64,000 bases of DNA from Actinomycetes bacterium (lineage in GTDB: Bacteria > Actinomycetota > Acidimicrobiia > Spongiisociales > JAHEDJ01), in NCBI GenBank assembly GCA_024641245.1, contig JAHEDK010000008.1, positions 1-64,000 of the forward strand, in the 5' to 3' direction. Shown here piece by piece: positions 34,481-44,872 of the stretch. Position 1 is the first letter of the stretch; every line of letters starts with the position of its first letter. A program made the translations under genes and the position numbers. Under the pieces are notes generated by a model. It saw only the letters and a program-made list of their open reading frames with translations. It did not search any database and was not told the DNA's origin.

Positions 34481-34634
34481 GATGGACCTCCTTGGTAGAT
34501 GCACCTTTCATGAGTGAGAACTCCGTCGCCGGGCGTACTGTCTGCATTGTCGGGTGGGTGACAGAGATGGCGTTGGGGCGGTGAACACTTGCAGTGGATG
34601 GAGCCAACCGGTCGGGCGCTAGTGTCGTGTGTCG

Positions 34635-35162
34635 ATGCGTGCTTCCGTCTTCATCGCAACCACCACCGACGGGTTCATCGCTCGCGAGGACGGTGGACTC
34701 GACTGGCTGACCCGAGCCGACCCGGGCGATGAGGACTACGGGTTCGAGGACTTCATGGACTCCGTCGAAGCGCTGGTCATGGGCCGCAAGACGTTTGACT
34801 TCGTGCTGACGACCGGCGAGTGGGCGTACGGCAAGACACCGGTATTTGTCCTGACCAATCGCCGGCTCGAACTTCCTCCCAGATTCCCGGGACGGGTTGA
34901 GCCGATGGCACTCTCGCCGGCGGCCGTCGCCGGGGAACTCGATCGTCGCGGCATCGAGGATGTCTACGTTGATGGGGGCGAGACCATCCAGAGCTTCTTG
35001 CGCGCTGGTCTCGTGCGCCGGATGATCGTCACGCGATTGCCCGTCCTCATCGGAACCGGCATCTCGTTGTTCGGTGACCTCGACACCGACGTCGATCTGC
35101 GACTGGTCAGGTCAACTGCGTATGAGAATGGTTGGGTGCAACTCGAATACGAGGTCGTTTAG
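34635..35162 (+). CDS. Dihydrofolate reductase / RibD C-terminal family protein
   Basis: 175 residues with the features of the RibD C-terminal, DHFR-like family: SVFIATTTDGFIAREDGGLDWL at the start, MGRKTFD around residue 49, the NADPH-binding strand VYVDGGETIQSFL and the ending region LPVLIGTGISLF. This family includes pyrimidine reductases and DHFR-like enzymes of unknown substrate. An in-frame GTG at 34629 is an alternative start. Confidence 0.9.
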   Translation: MRASVFIATTTDGFIAREDGGLDWLTRADPGDEDYGFEDFMDSVEALVMGRKTFDFVLTTGEWAYGKTPVFVLTNRRLELPPRFPGRVEPMALSPAAVAGELDRRGIEDVYVDGGETIQSFLRAGLVRRMIVTRLPVLIGTGISLFGDLDTDVDLRLVRSTAYENGWVQLEYEVV

Positions 35163-35165
35163 AGG

Positions 35166-35666
35166 CTATGTAGCGGCGATCCCAGCAGCCGGGTCTGCAC
35201 CATCGATCGGTGGTTCTCGCTCGACGTGCAACGGAGCCTCCGTCCGAATCGGCGACAAGGTGACGAGGGCGACGGCACAGAGCGCTTCCACGCCCTCGGC
35301 CACGTCGTATACGCGCGATTCGCAGAACGTGAGTGTCTTGCCTGGTCGGAGGACTTCAGCTCTCGCAACCAGCCGTTGGCCGCGGGCCGGAGCCATGAAG
35401 CTGATCTTGTATTCCGCGGTGACCGCTCCGCGGCCGGGCGGCATCAGTGTTGATGCGGCACCACCGGCCGCGTTGTCGGCCAGCGCCGAGATCGCGCCGG
35501 CATGTATCACACCTGAGTGCTGATCCAGATCCGGCCGGTGCGTGAGTGTGAGTTCACACCGGCCGGGCGAGAACGAGGTCACCTCGACGCCGAGCAGGTG
35601 CATGAAGGGTTGGGAGGCAAACATCCCCTCCAGCCAGAGAGCCTGCTCACCTTCGATCTGTGACAT
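35166..35666 (-). CDS. Hotdog-fold thioesterase (PaaI-like)
   Basis: 166 residues from the ATG at 35666, which has GGGAGGAG at 5 bases. The PaaI pattern is present: LLGVEVTSFSPGRCELTL, then DLDQHSGVIHAGAISALADNAAG, with the catalytic HxGxxxALAD region. It probably hydrolyses an acyl-CoA thioester. It is convergent with the RibD-like gene (3 bp apart) and divergent from the Rieske gene. Confidence 0.9.
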   Translation of the reverse strand: MSQIEGEQALWLEGMFASQPFMHLLGVEVTSFSPGRCELTLTHRPDLDQHSGVIHAGAISALADNAAGGAASTLMPPGRGAVTAEYKISFMAPARGQRLVARAEVLRPGKTLTFCESRVYDVAEGVEALCAVALVTLSPIRTEAPLHVEREPPIDGADPAAGIAAT

Positions 35667-35832
35667 CCGGTCTCCTCCCATGGTGCATTCAGCATATGCC
35701 AATGCTGATTGACCCGGGGGCCGGGCGGTGGGTGGCCGGCAAGGCGGCTCGCACCATCGATCGACGATTTCGGCTACCTCGATGCCGGGTAGGGTCGTCG
35801 TGTCACGAAGAAACAGCAGAGGAGGCACAGCC

Positions 35833-36180
35833 GTGTCCGACGAAATGGAAGTGGGGATGGCCTCTGAGCTCCCTCCCGGCACCGTGGTGGGCGCCGGTCC
35901 CTACGCAGTCGGCAACGCCGATGCGTTGTTTGCCGTCGGTCGTCGATGCCGGCACCTCTACGCCGACCTCGCCCACGGAAGTATCGACGAAGCCGGGTGC
36001 CTGGTCTGCCCCTGGCACGGGGCCAAATACAACGTGGAATCCGGCAGGATGGTGCGCGGCCCCCAGGGTATCTTCGCCAGGATCCCCGGCCTCGGGACCG
36101 CCTTCAAAGCCCTGACCCTGGTGCTGCCGCTTCGGCGCGGCCGCGTCGCCGAAAGGGACGGAACCCTCTACGTCGAGTAG
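35833..36180 (+). CDS. Rieske [2Fe-2S] ferredoxin-like protein
   Basis: 115 residues from a GTG with GGAGG 7 bases upstream. Cluster ligands are CRH and CPWHG (CxH...CxxH). There is no membrane helix and no catalytic oxygenase domain, so it is a soluble electron carrier or an uncoupled subunit of an oxygenase. The partner enzyme is not in the window. Confidence 0.88.
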   Translation: MSDEMEVGMASELPPGTVVGAGPYAVGNADALFAVGRRCRHLYADLAHGSIDEAGCLVCPWHGAKYNVESGRMVRGPQGIFARIPGLGTAFKALTLVLPLRRGRVAERDGTLYVE

Positions 36181-36288
36181 GTCGGGTGTGAAGGGGTTCG
36201 CTTGGGCTTAGAACGCGCAGAGGTCGGCGTGAACTCCGAGGCCTGTCCTCGATCGGGATGCTCTGGTGGCTCCACGCTGCTCGTTCGT

Positions 36289-37009
36289 CTAGGTCTGTCC
36301 CGACAGGCTGGGAATTCTCGCTTCGGAGCTGAACCCAACCGAGCTGAATCCCTTGAATAGCAGCCATCCGGTGAGGAACAGCTCGTTCGCGACTATCGGC
36401 AGATAGAGAATCATCGCCGGCTCAAAGCCCTGCGTCAGGTCGGGTACGCCAAATGCATTGGCCGCGATCAACGACGCGATGGCAAGGAGACCCCAGATCG
36501 AAATGAATCGCGGAACGAGTTCCGTCCGCAACAAAAGGTTATACAAGGCGATGCCACCCAAAATGAAGGCAATCGTGGCGATCACATTCGCCGCGTCACG
36601 CTGCGCAAACGCCAGGACGCTGAGGTTCTCAAGGCCGGCCGCGTCGGCAGCACCCCATAGCGAGGTACTTCTCACTCAGATCGATGATCGACAGCGAGCT
36701 GACTTTGCTAACCATGAAGAAGGCACCCTCGAGCACCCGGAGCCCCACATAGAAAAGGGCTACGCCTTCGCTGAACTTCCTCAAGAGTGGATACAGCATT
36801 ACTGCTATGCCGATGACGGCTATGTCGTTGACCAGCTCAATGAGCACGCCCCAAACGACCTGCGCTCTGTCCGGGTAGGCATTGAGAAGGTAGTCCGATT
36901 CGCCGAGGATGGCTCCGGTGATCTCGCTGCCGATGAAGACGCCGGCGTAACTGATCAGGAAGAGTGCGCCGACGATTCGTGCCGTCTTCTTGTTTGTTGA
37001 TACAGGCAA
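36289..37009 (-). pseudogene. DUF4386-type membrane protein gene split by a frameshift
   Basis: A TTG at 37009 (after AAGGAC) opens a frame ending at 36629; the continuation is in another frame to 36289. Joined, they give about 240 residues with six helices, the DUF4386 length. The break is at the C4 run 36653-36656 (GGGG on the coding strand): with three G the frame reads LAMGAADAAGLEN and continues. So it is a one-base insertion, an assembly error or a rare programmed shift. Base composition looks less GC-rich than the neighbours. Confidence 0.7.
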
Positions 37010-37130
37010 GTCCTTCGCCCTTCACTCGCGGCGCCGTGGCGACCTGCCCGGCGCGTCATCTCTCCCTTGTACCAACCAAGGTGCCTGAGGAGTAAAGGCA
37101 AACGTCCCCGATGGGTCTGGGTCGAGCCTT

Positions 37131-37150
37131 TAGTGCCTAGTGCCTCATGT
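37131..37150. repeat. Heptanucleotide repeat, locus 4
   Basis: TAGTGCC, TAGTGCC and TCATGTC follow each other in 7-base phase in the 210-bp gap between the DUF4386 remnant and the acyl-CoA synthetase end. The sequence differs from TTCTGGG, but the period is the same; it is a weak member of the set. Confidence 0.4.
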
Positions 37151-37219
37151 CCTTCCCACAGAGGTGGTTGACGGTTGCGGCCTATCGGTGGGTTGCCGTC
37201 GAGTGCGCTATGGGGTTGG

Positions 37220-38746
37220 TCATGGCGACTCCTCGATGTAGTCCTGTTTGATGATGCGGCGCAGCGTCTTCCCGGCCACGCTGCGGGGGAAGGCATCGAG
37301 CACCAGGACCTCGCTCACCTTCTGGAAGCGTGCCGCCACGCGTTCGTTCACCCAGTCGCGCACGTCGCCGCCGGAGGCTGAGGAACCAGGGGTCAATACG
37401 ACGGCGGCGATGGGTGTTTCGCCCCAGCGCGCGTGGGGCACGCCGAACACTGCTACGTCCGTCACCTCGGGATGCTGCACGATGATCTCCTCGATATCGC
37501 GCGGATATACGTTTACTCCGCCGGAGATGATCAGGTCCTTCTTGCGATCGACGAGAAACAAGAAACCATCGTCGTCGACGTAGCCGAGATCGCCCGAGTA
37601 GAGCCAGCCATCCTTGATCGCTTCGGCGGTCAGGTCGGGGCGTTTGTAGTAGCCGGGCATGGTGATCGGGCCTCGCCCAATGATCTCGCCGACCTCGCCG
37701 GAAGGTAGATCCTTGCTCTGATCGCTCACGATCCGCATCTCATAGAGCGGGGGCGGGATGCCGACCGAGCCGGGCTTCGACTCGTAGTCGTCGCGATCGA
37801 GGATCGTCACGAATCCTTCGGTCAGTCCGTAGAGCTCGGAGAACCGGTTCGGCAGGCGACGGGCCAGTTCTTGTTTGTGCTCGAGCAGGAGTGGGGCACC
37901 GACCGATCCGATCATCTCGAGGCTCGGGAGGTGGTCCTCGTTGAAGTCGTCGTGCGCAAGGAGGTCGATTATCTGGGAAGGCACGAGCATGACGTGGGTC
38001 ACACCCTCGGATCCCATCGAGTCGATCATCCGACGGGCGTCGAATGATGGATGCAGCACATAGGTACAGCCGAGGTAGAAAGCCGGCATCAGAGTTAGGA
38101 AAGCCCCATTGAATACAAGCGACCCGGAGTGCAGTATCACGCTCTCCGGTTTGATCCGATATGACGAGGCGAAGCCCGTGCAGTAGGCCTCGCGAATCTG
38201 GTGCGTGTGGACGATGCCCTTGGGAAGGCCGGTCGTGCCGGAGCTGTAGATGATGTTGTATGTGTCGTCCCGGTCGATCACGACCCCTTGCGGTTCGGCG
38301 TCGGAGGCGAGGTCGGTCAATGCTCGATACGATCGGAATCCCGGTAGTTCCGCGTCGATCAAGAGGAAGCGGTCGTCCGGTACAGCCGTGAGGACCTCGC
38401 GCACTTCGTCGAGGTGCGGCGCCATGTCGGCCTGGCTGATGACGGCCACGGAGTCGGAGTCGTTTATCAGGTTCGACAGGCCCTCGCCGCGCAGCAGCGG
38501 GCTGAGCGGTACCACCACCATGCCGGTCTTGGCGACGGCTTGATACACCTCGAGGACCTCGAGAGAATTGCCGAGAATTGTGGCGACCTTGTCGCCCTTC
38601 CTCAAGCCCAGACCCGCCAGGGCGTTGGCGAGTCGGTTGACGCGAGCGTTGAACTCCGAGAACGTGAGCCGGTGATCCTCGAAGACGACTGCCAGCTTGT
38701 CCGGCTTGTGGCGGGTGTGTCGGATCAGCAGCGTGTTGATGGGCAT
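37220..38746 (-). CDS. AMP-dependent acyl-CoA synthetase/ligase
   Basis: 508 residues after AGGAGG at 4 bases. Adenylate-forming enzyme: P-loop [12 protein letters not shown] (about residue 166), YGLTEG, the hinge [21 protein letters not shown] and the catalytic Lys in SVAGKTLRR near the end. It activates a carboxylic acid to acyl-AMP and then acyl-CoA. The short ~500-residue form fits medium or long-chain fatty or aryl acid ligases; exact substrate unknown. Confidence 0.93.
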   Translation of the reverse strand: MPINTLLIRHTRHKPDKLAVVFEDHRLTFSEFNARVNRLANALAGLGLRKGDKVATILGNSLEVLEVYQAVAKTGMVVVPLSPLLRGEGLSNLINDSDSVAVISQADMAPHLDEVREVLTAVPDDRFLLIDAELPGFRSYRALTDLASDAEPQGVVIDRDDTYNIIYSSGTTGLPKGIVHTHQIREAYCTGFASSYRIKPESVILHSGSLVFNGAFLTLMPAFYLGCTYVLHPSFDARRMIDSMGSEGVTHVMLVPSQIIDLLAHDDFNEDHLPSLEMIGSVGAPLLLEHKQELARRLPNRFSELYGLTEGFVTILDRDDYESKPGSVGIPPPLYEMRIVSDQSKDLPSGEVGEIIGRGPITMPGYYKRPDLTAEAIKDGWLYSGDLGYVDDDGFLFLVDRKKDLIISGGVNVYPRDIEEIIVQHPEVTDVAVFGVPHARWGETPIAAVVLTPGSSASGGDVRDWVNERVAARFQKVSEVLVLDAFPRSVAGKTLRRIIKQDYIEESP

Positions 38747-38794
38747 CGAGCCTCCTATGACCCTGGGAGCGCAATGGATTGTGCTCGGGTGCGC

Positions 38795-40192
38795 TCAGCT
38801 TCCGGCGAGGCTGCCGATCGGCAGATCACCACATCGTGCAAGGTAGTCGCCCTCGAGCAAGCAAGGCGGCTCCGGGCGTACAGTGCCGAGATATTCGTAG
38901 TACTCGAACTCGGGATCATCGACATTCAGGAGGGTGAGGATGTACATGTCTTGAATGGCAACGTGGTCCTCGGTCCGGATCTTGATCGTGCCTTTGGGGC
39001 CCTCGAACTCCATGCCCTCTAGCGCAGTGCGCAAAGAGTCTGCGTCGGCTGCTCCTCCGGTAGCCCTGAGCGCCTCCACCACCATGATCGCGGCATTCAT
39101 GCCGTCGGCGTCGAACTCGTCCGGGAAGGTGCCTAGTTCCGTGTCCTTTTCGATCAGGTAGTCATTGACCGGGTTATGAGGAGCCGTGTAGTGGTAGGTA
39201 ATCGTCGACGTCGTGCCGATCGAACCTGCGAAAAAGACCGGCATCACGATGTTGTCCACGAACGGCGTGCCGAGCGCGGTGTCGGCGTCCACGACGGCGA
39301 GTTCGATCGCTCCTTCCAAGAGCCGAACGAAACTCCCTCCTGGCCAGGTCACGAGGAAGGCATCGGCCTGCGTATTTGCGAGTGGTTCCAGGATGGGAGT
39401 GAAATCCGTGGTGTTGGCCGGCGCGAATAGGTCATCGGCGATGAACTCGCCTCCTTCGAATGTGCAAGCATCCTTGAAAGCAGCGGCGCCCTCGTATCCG
39501 AACGAGTAATCCGGCGCAACTTGCACGAACGTCTCATATCCGTATCCGTTGACGAAATGGTCGCAAATTGCCATGGCGTCCTGGTAATAGCTTCGACTGG
39601 CGCGAAAGGTATTTTCGTTGAATCCATTACCGGTGAGGTCGATGGAGTTTGTCGGAGCCGCGATCAGGATCACCTCGTTCTCGAGTGCGAGGTTCTGTAA
39701 AACGGCCGTGGACCCGGAGAGCACCGTTCCGATGATGATGGCGGCGCCTTCGATTTCAATCAGGTCCAGACCCGCCTCTGCGGCCAGGTCTGGATTGCTC
39801 TGATCATCCTTGAAGATCACCCGGATCTCGCATGCGCCGATCCGATAGCTCTGGACGAGTCCGGAGCCGACCTCATTACCTGTTGCGTAGGCAAAGCCGA
39901 TGGGAACGCCGCGGTTGATGTGCGCGCCATAGACGGCAAGGGGGCCGGAAAGGTCGGTAATCACACCAATGGTGATGGGTTCGGCACACGTCAAGTCGGA
40001 CACTCCAGAGGGGATTGAGGTCGAGGTCGTGTCGTCGATCCCAGTCGTCGTCACCGTGACCGCGCTGGTCACAGTCGTCCCCGTCGTAGCGGTATCCTCG
40101 GTCGTCGTCGTGTCGCCGATCCGATCGCAAGCGCCAAGGGTGAGCGTCGTGACCACAAGTACATTGAGGACGCCTCGAGCAGTGTGATTCAT
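38795..40192 (-). CDS. Branched-chain-amino-acid-type ABC substrate-binding lipoprotein
   Basis: 465 residues. Signal peptide and lipobox LGAC (Cys 22) are followed by a Thr-rich linker (about 28-65). The periplasmic-binding fold I domain shows ITIGVITDLSGPLAVYG, VIFKDDQSNPDLAAEAGLDLI, and VAPDYSFGYEGAAAFK, typical of Leu/Ile/Val- or amide-binding proteins. No livHMGF genes are adjacent, so it is an orphan binding protein or a receptor module. GAGG lies 8 bases before the ATG. Confidence 0.9.
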   Translation of the reverse strand: MNHTARGVLNVLVVTTLTLGACDRIGDTTTTEDTATTGTTVTSAVTVTTTGIDDTTSTSIPSGVSDLTCAEPITIGVITDLSGPLAVYGAHINRGVPIGFAYATGNEVGSGLVQSYRIGACEIRVIFKDDQSNPDLAAEAGLDLIEIEGAAIIIGTVLSGSTAVLQNLALENEVILIAAPTNSIDLTGNGFNENTFRASRSYYQDAMAICDHFVNGYGYETFVQVAPDYSFGYEGAAAFKDACTFEGGEFIADDLFAPANTTDFTPILEPLANTQADAFLVTWPGGSFVRLLEGAIELAVVDADTALGTPFVDNIVMPVFFAGSIGTTSTITYHYTAPHNPVNDYLIEKDTELGTFPDEFDADGMNAAIMVVEALRATGGAADADSLRTALEGMEFEGPKGTIKIRTEDHVAIQDMYILTLLNVDDPEFEYYEYLGTVRPEPPCLLEGDYLARCGDLPIGSLAGS

Positions 40193-40288
40193 GTGGTGTG
40201 CCTCATGTGTTCGGTTGTGAGGGAGTATGGGCTGCGCATCTTAGGAGCCCGGGCACTCACAGCTCCCTGGCGACAGTAGGTTGGTCGC

Positions 40289-41437
40289 GTGAGCACCGTT
40301 GTGTTTCCTTTCAGAGTCGAAGATCCCGAGGTGGTACTGAACAACCTCCGGATCGCCGCTTCCCATCCTGCCGTGGATCTGGTTCTGGCGGTGGGCGCTG
40401 AAGCGGAGTCCACGTTCGCAGCGGTTGAGGCGGCGCGGGCCGCGATCTCATCAGAAACCTCGACCCCCCTCGAGCTGATCCTCCAGGAGCGGATCGGGTC
40501 CAAACGACCCGGCAAGGGCGACGGTATGAACACCGCGCTCCGGTACTTCCTCACGGAGACCAGCGCCGACCGCCTCCATTTCTACGATGCCGACATCACC
40601 AGTTTCGGCCCGGAGTGGATCACGCGAGCGGAGAGGGGAGCGGATCTCGGGTACGACGTCGTGCGGCATTTCTTCCCGCGTTCGAGCACAGATGCCATGA
40701 TCACCTGGATGGTGACCAGGACCGGGTTCGCCCTGCTGTGGCCCCGCTCTGAGCTTCCGCAGATCGAACAACCGCTCGGCGGCGAACTGCTGTTCACCCG
40801 TCCCGTGGTGGAAGCGCTCGTCGCCAATGATCGAGTACAGGCCCAGAGCGACTGGGGCATCGACACGCTTTACACATTCTCGACCGTCCAAGCCGGGTTT
40901 TCCGTGTACGAGACCTACGTCCGGCAGGGTAAAGCCCATGCCCTGTACGGCGGCCTCACCGACCTGCGCTCCATGCTGGTTGAGTGTTTCTCCGCGATGC
41001 AGGGTCTCGCCGGCGAGCAGCTCGGAGGGGCGGTCACCCACCGGGTCGAGCCGACTGAAGCCGTCCCGGCTGCGATCACTGAGAAGATCGGCTACAACCT
41101 GGAAGCGACGTTGCAGCTACTTGGTGAGGATTGGACCGACGGACAGGTTGGCCTCCTCGAGCATTTTCCCGCGACCGTACGCAATGGAATGCTCTCCAAC
41201 TGCCGACGCCCGACCTTCCTCTTCATGGACGAAGAAGCCTGGCACGACGCGTTCAAGGTCCTCCTCGAGCATTTCGTTCCGGGTGACGCCGGATGGGAGG
41301 CACTCCTGTTTCGTCTCTGGGTGACACGGGTGATCAACTACACAGCGACCCGGGCGCTGCGCGGCTACGACCATGCTCAGCGGTATTTGCAGTCGATGGT
41401 CGCCGGCTACGTGCGTCGGGCGGTGCCTGCCCCATGA
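40289..41437 (+). CDS. mgs: Mannosylglycerate synthase (GT78)
   Basis: 382 residues from a GTG. It is strikingly similar to Rhodothermus marinus mannosylglycerate synthase along its length: VVFPFRVEDPEV at the start, RPGKGDGMNTALRYF, HFYDADITSFGPEWI with the metal-binding DxD at 100-102, DAMITWMVTRTGFALLWP and SDWGIDTLYTF. The enzyme joins GDP-mannose and D-glycerate in one step to the compatible solute alpha-mannosylglycerate, without the usual phosphorylated intermediate. It is translationally coupled to a glycerate kinase gene. Confidence 0.93.
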   Translation: MSTVVFPFRVEDPEVVLNNLRIAASHPAVDLVLAVGAEAESTFAAVEAARAAISSETSTPLELILQERIGSKRPGKGDGMNTALRYFLTETSADRLHFYDADITSFGPEWITRAERGADLGYDVVRHFFPRSSTDAMITWMVTRTGFALLWPRSELPQIEQPLGGELLFTRPVVEALVANDRVQAQSDWGIDTLYTFSTVQAGFSVYETYVRQGKAHALYGGLTDLRSMLVECFSAMQGLAGEQLGGAVTHRVEPTEAVPAAITEKIGYNLEATLQLLGEDWTDGQVGLLEHFPATVRNGMLSNCRRPTFLFMDEEAWHDAFKVLLEHFVPGDAGWEALLFRLWVTRVINYTATRALRGYDHAQRYLQSMVAGYVRRAVPAP

Positions 41438-42771
41438 TCGGCGGCGCGTTCAACAGGAGCGCGATTGCGAACGATCCGGGCAGGCGCGGGAGCCTCATGC
41501 GCGTGTTCGCCGGCGCGCTCGAGGCCGTCGATCCGGAGGCGGCCGTTCGCGCCGCACTCCAACGAGATGAGGACCGGTTGACACTGGCCGGACGCACCGT
41601 CGAACTCTCTTCGATCGATCGGTGTCTGGTTCTTTCCTTCGGCAAGGCCTCAGTCCCAATGGCTCGGGGGATCATCCATGTCGTTGACGGGCTTCAGGTC
41701 GAAGGCATCGTCGTCACCAATCAGGCTGGGCCGGTTCCCGGGTTACCAGTCGTTGAAGCGGGCCATCCGGTGCCCGATGAGAGCAGCGTGGCAGCAGCCT
41801 CCGAACTTCTCGCCCTGGCAAGAGGCGCAGGACCGAACGATCTCGTGGTGGTTGCCATATCCGGGGGAGGGTCATCGTTACTGACGATGCCGGCCGGCGG
41901 ATTGGTCTTGAGCGATCTGGCCGCCACCACCTCTCTGCTTCTGCGCAGCGGTGCGTCCATTGGCGAGCTCAACACCGTCCGGAAACACCTGTCGGCGGTC
42001 AAAGGCGGGCGTTTGATCGAGGCGGCGGCCGGCGCCGGAGCGATCCTCACGCTGGTGATCTCCGACGTTGTCGGCAACGACCTCGAGATCATCGCCTCCG
42101 GACCAACGGTGCCGGATCACTCGACGTACGGAGATGCAGAGCTCATACTCGATCGCTTCGGCGTAACCGGACGGATGCCCCCGGCCGTGCTCGACCATCT
42201 GGCTGCCGGCGGAGCGGGAAGAGTTCCGGAGACGCCGATTGGGGGAGAGGGGCTCGATCGCCAGACCATCTCCATCATCGCCGATGCCTCCAGAGCGGCG
42301 GCCGGGGCGGCGGAGGCCGCCCGGAAACTCGGGTGGGAACCGACGGTGGTCTCAGCCACCGTCACCGGTGAGGCACAGATGGTCGCGGCCGAAGTCGTCG
42401 AAGCCGCTCGAGAACTCCGGCCGGGGGAGCTGCTCATCTACGCAGGCGAAACAACCGTCACGGTAACCGGCGATGGCAAAGGGGGTCGGAATCAGGAACT
42501 GGCGTTGGCGGCCGCGGTTGGAATGGCGGGAAGCAACGACCTGGTCCTGCTCTCGGCGGGTACCGACGGGATAGACGGAGCGACGGAAGCTGCGGGGGCG
42601 TTTGCCGATGGGCGAACCGTTGAGCGTGGCCACAGGCTTCGACTCGACGCAGCAGATTTCCTGGATCGAAACGACAGTTTTTCGTATCTCTCTGCGGTTG
42701 GTGATGTGGTTGTGACCGGACCGACCGGAACGAATGTGGGAGACCTCATTCTCGTGGCCAGGAGTGGATGA
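41434..42771 (+). CDS. Glycerate 2-kinase (MOFRL family)
   Basis: 445 residues; its ATG overlaps the mgs stop (ATGA). The MOFRL/glycerate kinase family is recognised by SFGKASVPMARG, the GGGSSLL nucleotide-binding loop, NTVRKHLSAVKGGRL, ISDVVGND, and the C-terminal GDGKGGRNQELAL with SAGTDGIDG. It phosphorylates D-glycerate to 2-phosphoglycerate. Next to mgs it could recycle or limit the D-glycerate substrate of the osmolyte pathway. Confidence 0.92.
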   Translation: MIGGAFNRSAIANDPGRRGSLMRVFAGALEAVDPEAAVRAALQRDEDRLTLAGRTVELSSIDRCLVLSFGKASVPMARGIIHVVDGLQVEGIVVTNQAGPVPGLPVVEAGHPVPDESSVAAASELLALARGAGPNDLVVVAISGGGSSLLTMPAGGLVLSDLAATTSLLLRSGASIGELNTVRKHLSAVKGGRLIEAAAGAGAILTLVISDVVGNDLEIIASGPTVPDHSTYGDAELILDRFGVTGRMPPAVLDHLAAGGAGRVPETPIGGEGLDRQTISIIADASRAAAGAAEAARKLGWEPTVVSATVTGEAQMVAAEVVEAARELRPGELLIYAGETTVTVTGDGKGGRNQELALAAAVGMAGSNDLVLLSAGTDGIDGATEAAGAFADGRTVERGHRLRLDAADFLDRNDSFSYLSAVGDVVVTGPTGTNVGDLILVARSG

Positions 42772-42800
42772 GCTATATGGCCGGTAGGCCCTAGGTGCGC

Positions 42801-44204
42801 CTACTGCCTGTTTCCTACTACTTCCGCTCCCGGGAGTTCGAATCCGACAACCGCACCGCCGTCGGGAGCGTTGGTCGCACTCACGGTTCCTCCATGCTCT
42901 TGCGCGATCTGGCGCACAATGGCCAGACCGAGGCCGGAGCCCGGCATTGTTCGGGCCGTCGTCGCCCGGTAGAAGCGGTCGAACACACGGGTCTGGTCGG
43001 CCGCCTCGATTCCGGGTCCGTAATCCCGGACGTTCACGAGCCCGCCTCGCTGGACAACTTCGATCGGCGTCCCCGGCGGTCCCCATTTGACGGCGTTTTC
43101 GATGAGGTTCGACACGGCACGCTCGATGCCTCCTGCTCGGGCTTGAAGAACCGTCGGCTCGCTGTCGACATTCACTTGCCGGTCCCACCGTCGTCCGGCG
43201 CGTTGTGCGACCGATGCGACTACTTGGTCGAGCCGTACGTCGGTGAGGGGTTCATCGACGGGCCGATCGGTAGCGAGGTCGACGAGTTCCCGGACCAGTT
43301 CGGAGAGCTCCTCGAGTTCTGTCGTCGCGTCATCCATCAACTCGCGCCGCTGGTCGGCCGGAAGGCTGTCTGCCCGGGCAAGGAGTTCAATATTCGTTCG
43401 GAGGCTGGTCAGAGGCGTCCGCAGTTCGTGGCCGGCATCGGCCACGAGCTGCTGCTGCTGCCGCTTCGAGTCTGCCAGCGCGGCAAGCATCGCGTTGAAG
43501 GAAGTCGCCAAACGACCGATCTCGTCTTCCTGCGCAACGGCGATCGGCGACTCGAGGTCCTGGGTGGCCGCCACATGCTCGGCGGCCGCGGTGAGTTCGC
43601 CGACGGGTCGCAGCGCCCGGCCTGCGATCAGCCAACCGGCCAGGGCGGCAATGGCCACGCCGAGTGCTCCGGTGGAGAGCATCTTGAAGCGCATTCCGTC
43701 GAGGACGGCGAGTGCTTCGGTCAACGAACGGCCTACCTGCACGGCTCCGAGCGGATGGTCGCCGACGGTAGGGATGGTGAACGGGGCGGTGATCACGCGG
43801 TACTGCTCGCCGTCCACGTCGACGGTATGGAGCGTTGCCTGTCGTTCGCCGCCGAGAACCGCCAGATCGACGTCATCGACCGGCAGCGGACCGGACGTGG
43901 CGAAGATGGTGCCGTCTGATGACAGGATTTGCACGACGGAGTCTGGTTGGATGAACCGGGAACCGCGGCCACCGATTCCCATGCCCATTCCCATGATCGG
44001 GTCGTCGGCCAACCGGAGGGGGTCGCCTGCTGCTCCATCGAAGAGACTAAATGCGCCGAGGAACCCGATCCGCTGTTCGAGGAACGCATCGACCTCGCCG
44101 TAGACCTCGTCGGCCGCAGAGAGGTAGGCGGCCATCGACACTGCCGCCACGGCCACTGCGGCCGCCCCGGCTACGAAGAGCGTAAGGCGAAGGCGGATAC
44201 TCAT
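42801..44204 (-). CDS. Sensor histidine kinase (MprB-like)
   Basis: 467 residues. N-terminal helix, extracytoplasmic region (about 30-150), second helix, HAMP, HisKA with phosphoacceptor His 259 in [12 protein letters not shown], then HATPase with [17 protein letters not shown] and GSGLGLAIV. It overlaps the response-regulator gene upstream by 4 bp. It belongs to the envelope-stress-type class of actinobacterial kinases by layout (inference). Confidence 0.94.
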   Translation of the reverse strand: MSIRLRLTLFVAGAAAVAVAAVSMAAYLSAADEVYGEVDAFLEQRIGFLGAFSLFDGAAGDPLRLADDPIMGMGMGIGGRGSRFIQPDSVVQILSSDGTIFATSGPLPVDDVDLAVLGGERQATLHTVDVDGEQYRVITAPFTIPTVGDHPLGAVQVGRSLTEALAVLDGMRFKMLSTGALGVAIAALAGWLIAGRALRPVGELTAAAEHVAATQDLESPIAVAQEDEIGRLATSFNAMLAALADSKRQQQQLVADAGHELRTPLTSLRTNIELLARADSLPADQRRELMDDATTELEELSELVRELVDLATDRPVDEPLTDVRLDQVVASVAQRAGRRWDRQVNVDSEPTVLQARAGGIERAVSNLIENAVKWGPPGTPIEVVQRGGLVNVRDYGPGIEAADQTRVFDRFYRATTARTMPGSGLGLAIVRQIAQEHGGTVSATNAPDGGAVVGFELPGAEVVGNRQ

Positions 44205-44872
44205 GGCTCTCGAATCACGTATCCGACGCCTCTCACTGTTTGGATCAGTCGTGGTGCACCGTCCGGTTCGGTCTTGCGCCGGAGGTAGCCGACGTAGACG
44301 TCGAGCGAGTTCGACGACGTCCCGAAATCAAACCCCCAGATGCGTTCGTAGATCGTTTCGCGCGTCAGCACGATGCCTTCGTTGAACATCAGGAGCTCGA
44401 GCAGCTGGAACTCGGTTTTGGTGAGTTCGATCGGTACGTCCCCGCGATGTACCAGACGGGTGGCCGGGTCGAGGGTGAGGTCTCCCACCCGCATGACCTC
44501 ATTGGTCTCCGGTTCGGATCGTCGCAGCAGCGCGCGGAGCCGGGCCAGCAACTCCTCGAGGGCAAACGGTTTGACTAGATAGTCATCGGCGCCGGCATCA
44601 AGACCGGCCACCCGGTCGGATACCTCATGCCGGGCGGTGAGCAGCAGGATCGGAGTCGTATCACCGCGCGCCCGGAGCCTTCTGGTGGCTTCGAGTCCGT
44701 CGACATGCGGCATCATCACGTCCAGAACGATGGCGTCCGGCGGGGTCTTGAGCACCCGTTCGAGGGCTTCGGCTCCGTCGTTGGCAGTGTCCACGTCGTA
44801 GCCCTCGAAGTTGAGGGCTCGTGACAGAGCCGATCGAACCTGAGCATCATCCTCGACGACAAGTACGCGCAT
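44201..44872 (-). CDS. OmpR/MprA-family response regulator
   Basis: 223 residues from the ATG at 44872 (an alternative ATG at 44902 would add 10). Receiver with acidic residues VVEDD, Asp 51 in LDVMMPH and Lys in VKPF; C-terminal winged helix with [35 protein letters not shown] and RGVGYVIRE. Its target may be the divergent lipoprotein gene, since TTCACCTTCACC repeats lie between them. Confidence 0.94.
   Translation of the reverse strand: MRVLVVEDDAQVRSALSRALNFEGYDVDTANDGAEALERVLKTPPDAIVLDVMMPHVDGLEATRRLRARGDTTPILLLTARHEVSDRVAGLDAGADDYLVKPFALEELLARLRALLRRSEPETNEVMRVGDLTLDPATRLVHRGDVPIELTKTEFQLLELLMFNEGIVLTRETIYERIWGFDFGTSSNSLDVYVGYLRRKTEPDGAPRLIQTVRGVGYVIREP

Noticed and set aside
36625-36660. 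Second candidate recoding event (selenocysteine) in the DUF4386 gene
   Set aside because: The break needs a change of frame, not readthrough of an in-frame TGA; a one-base indel in G4 explains it.
42836-42846. GTTCGAATCCG, tRNA T-loop-like
   Set aside because: It falls in the C-terminal codons of the histidine kinase, with no cloverleaf on either strand.
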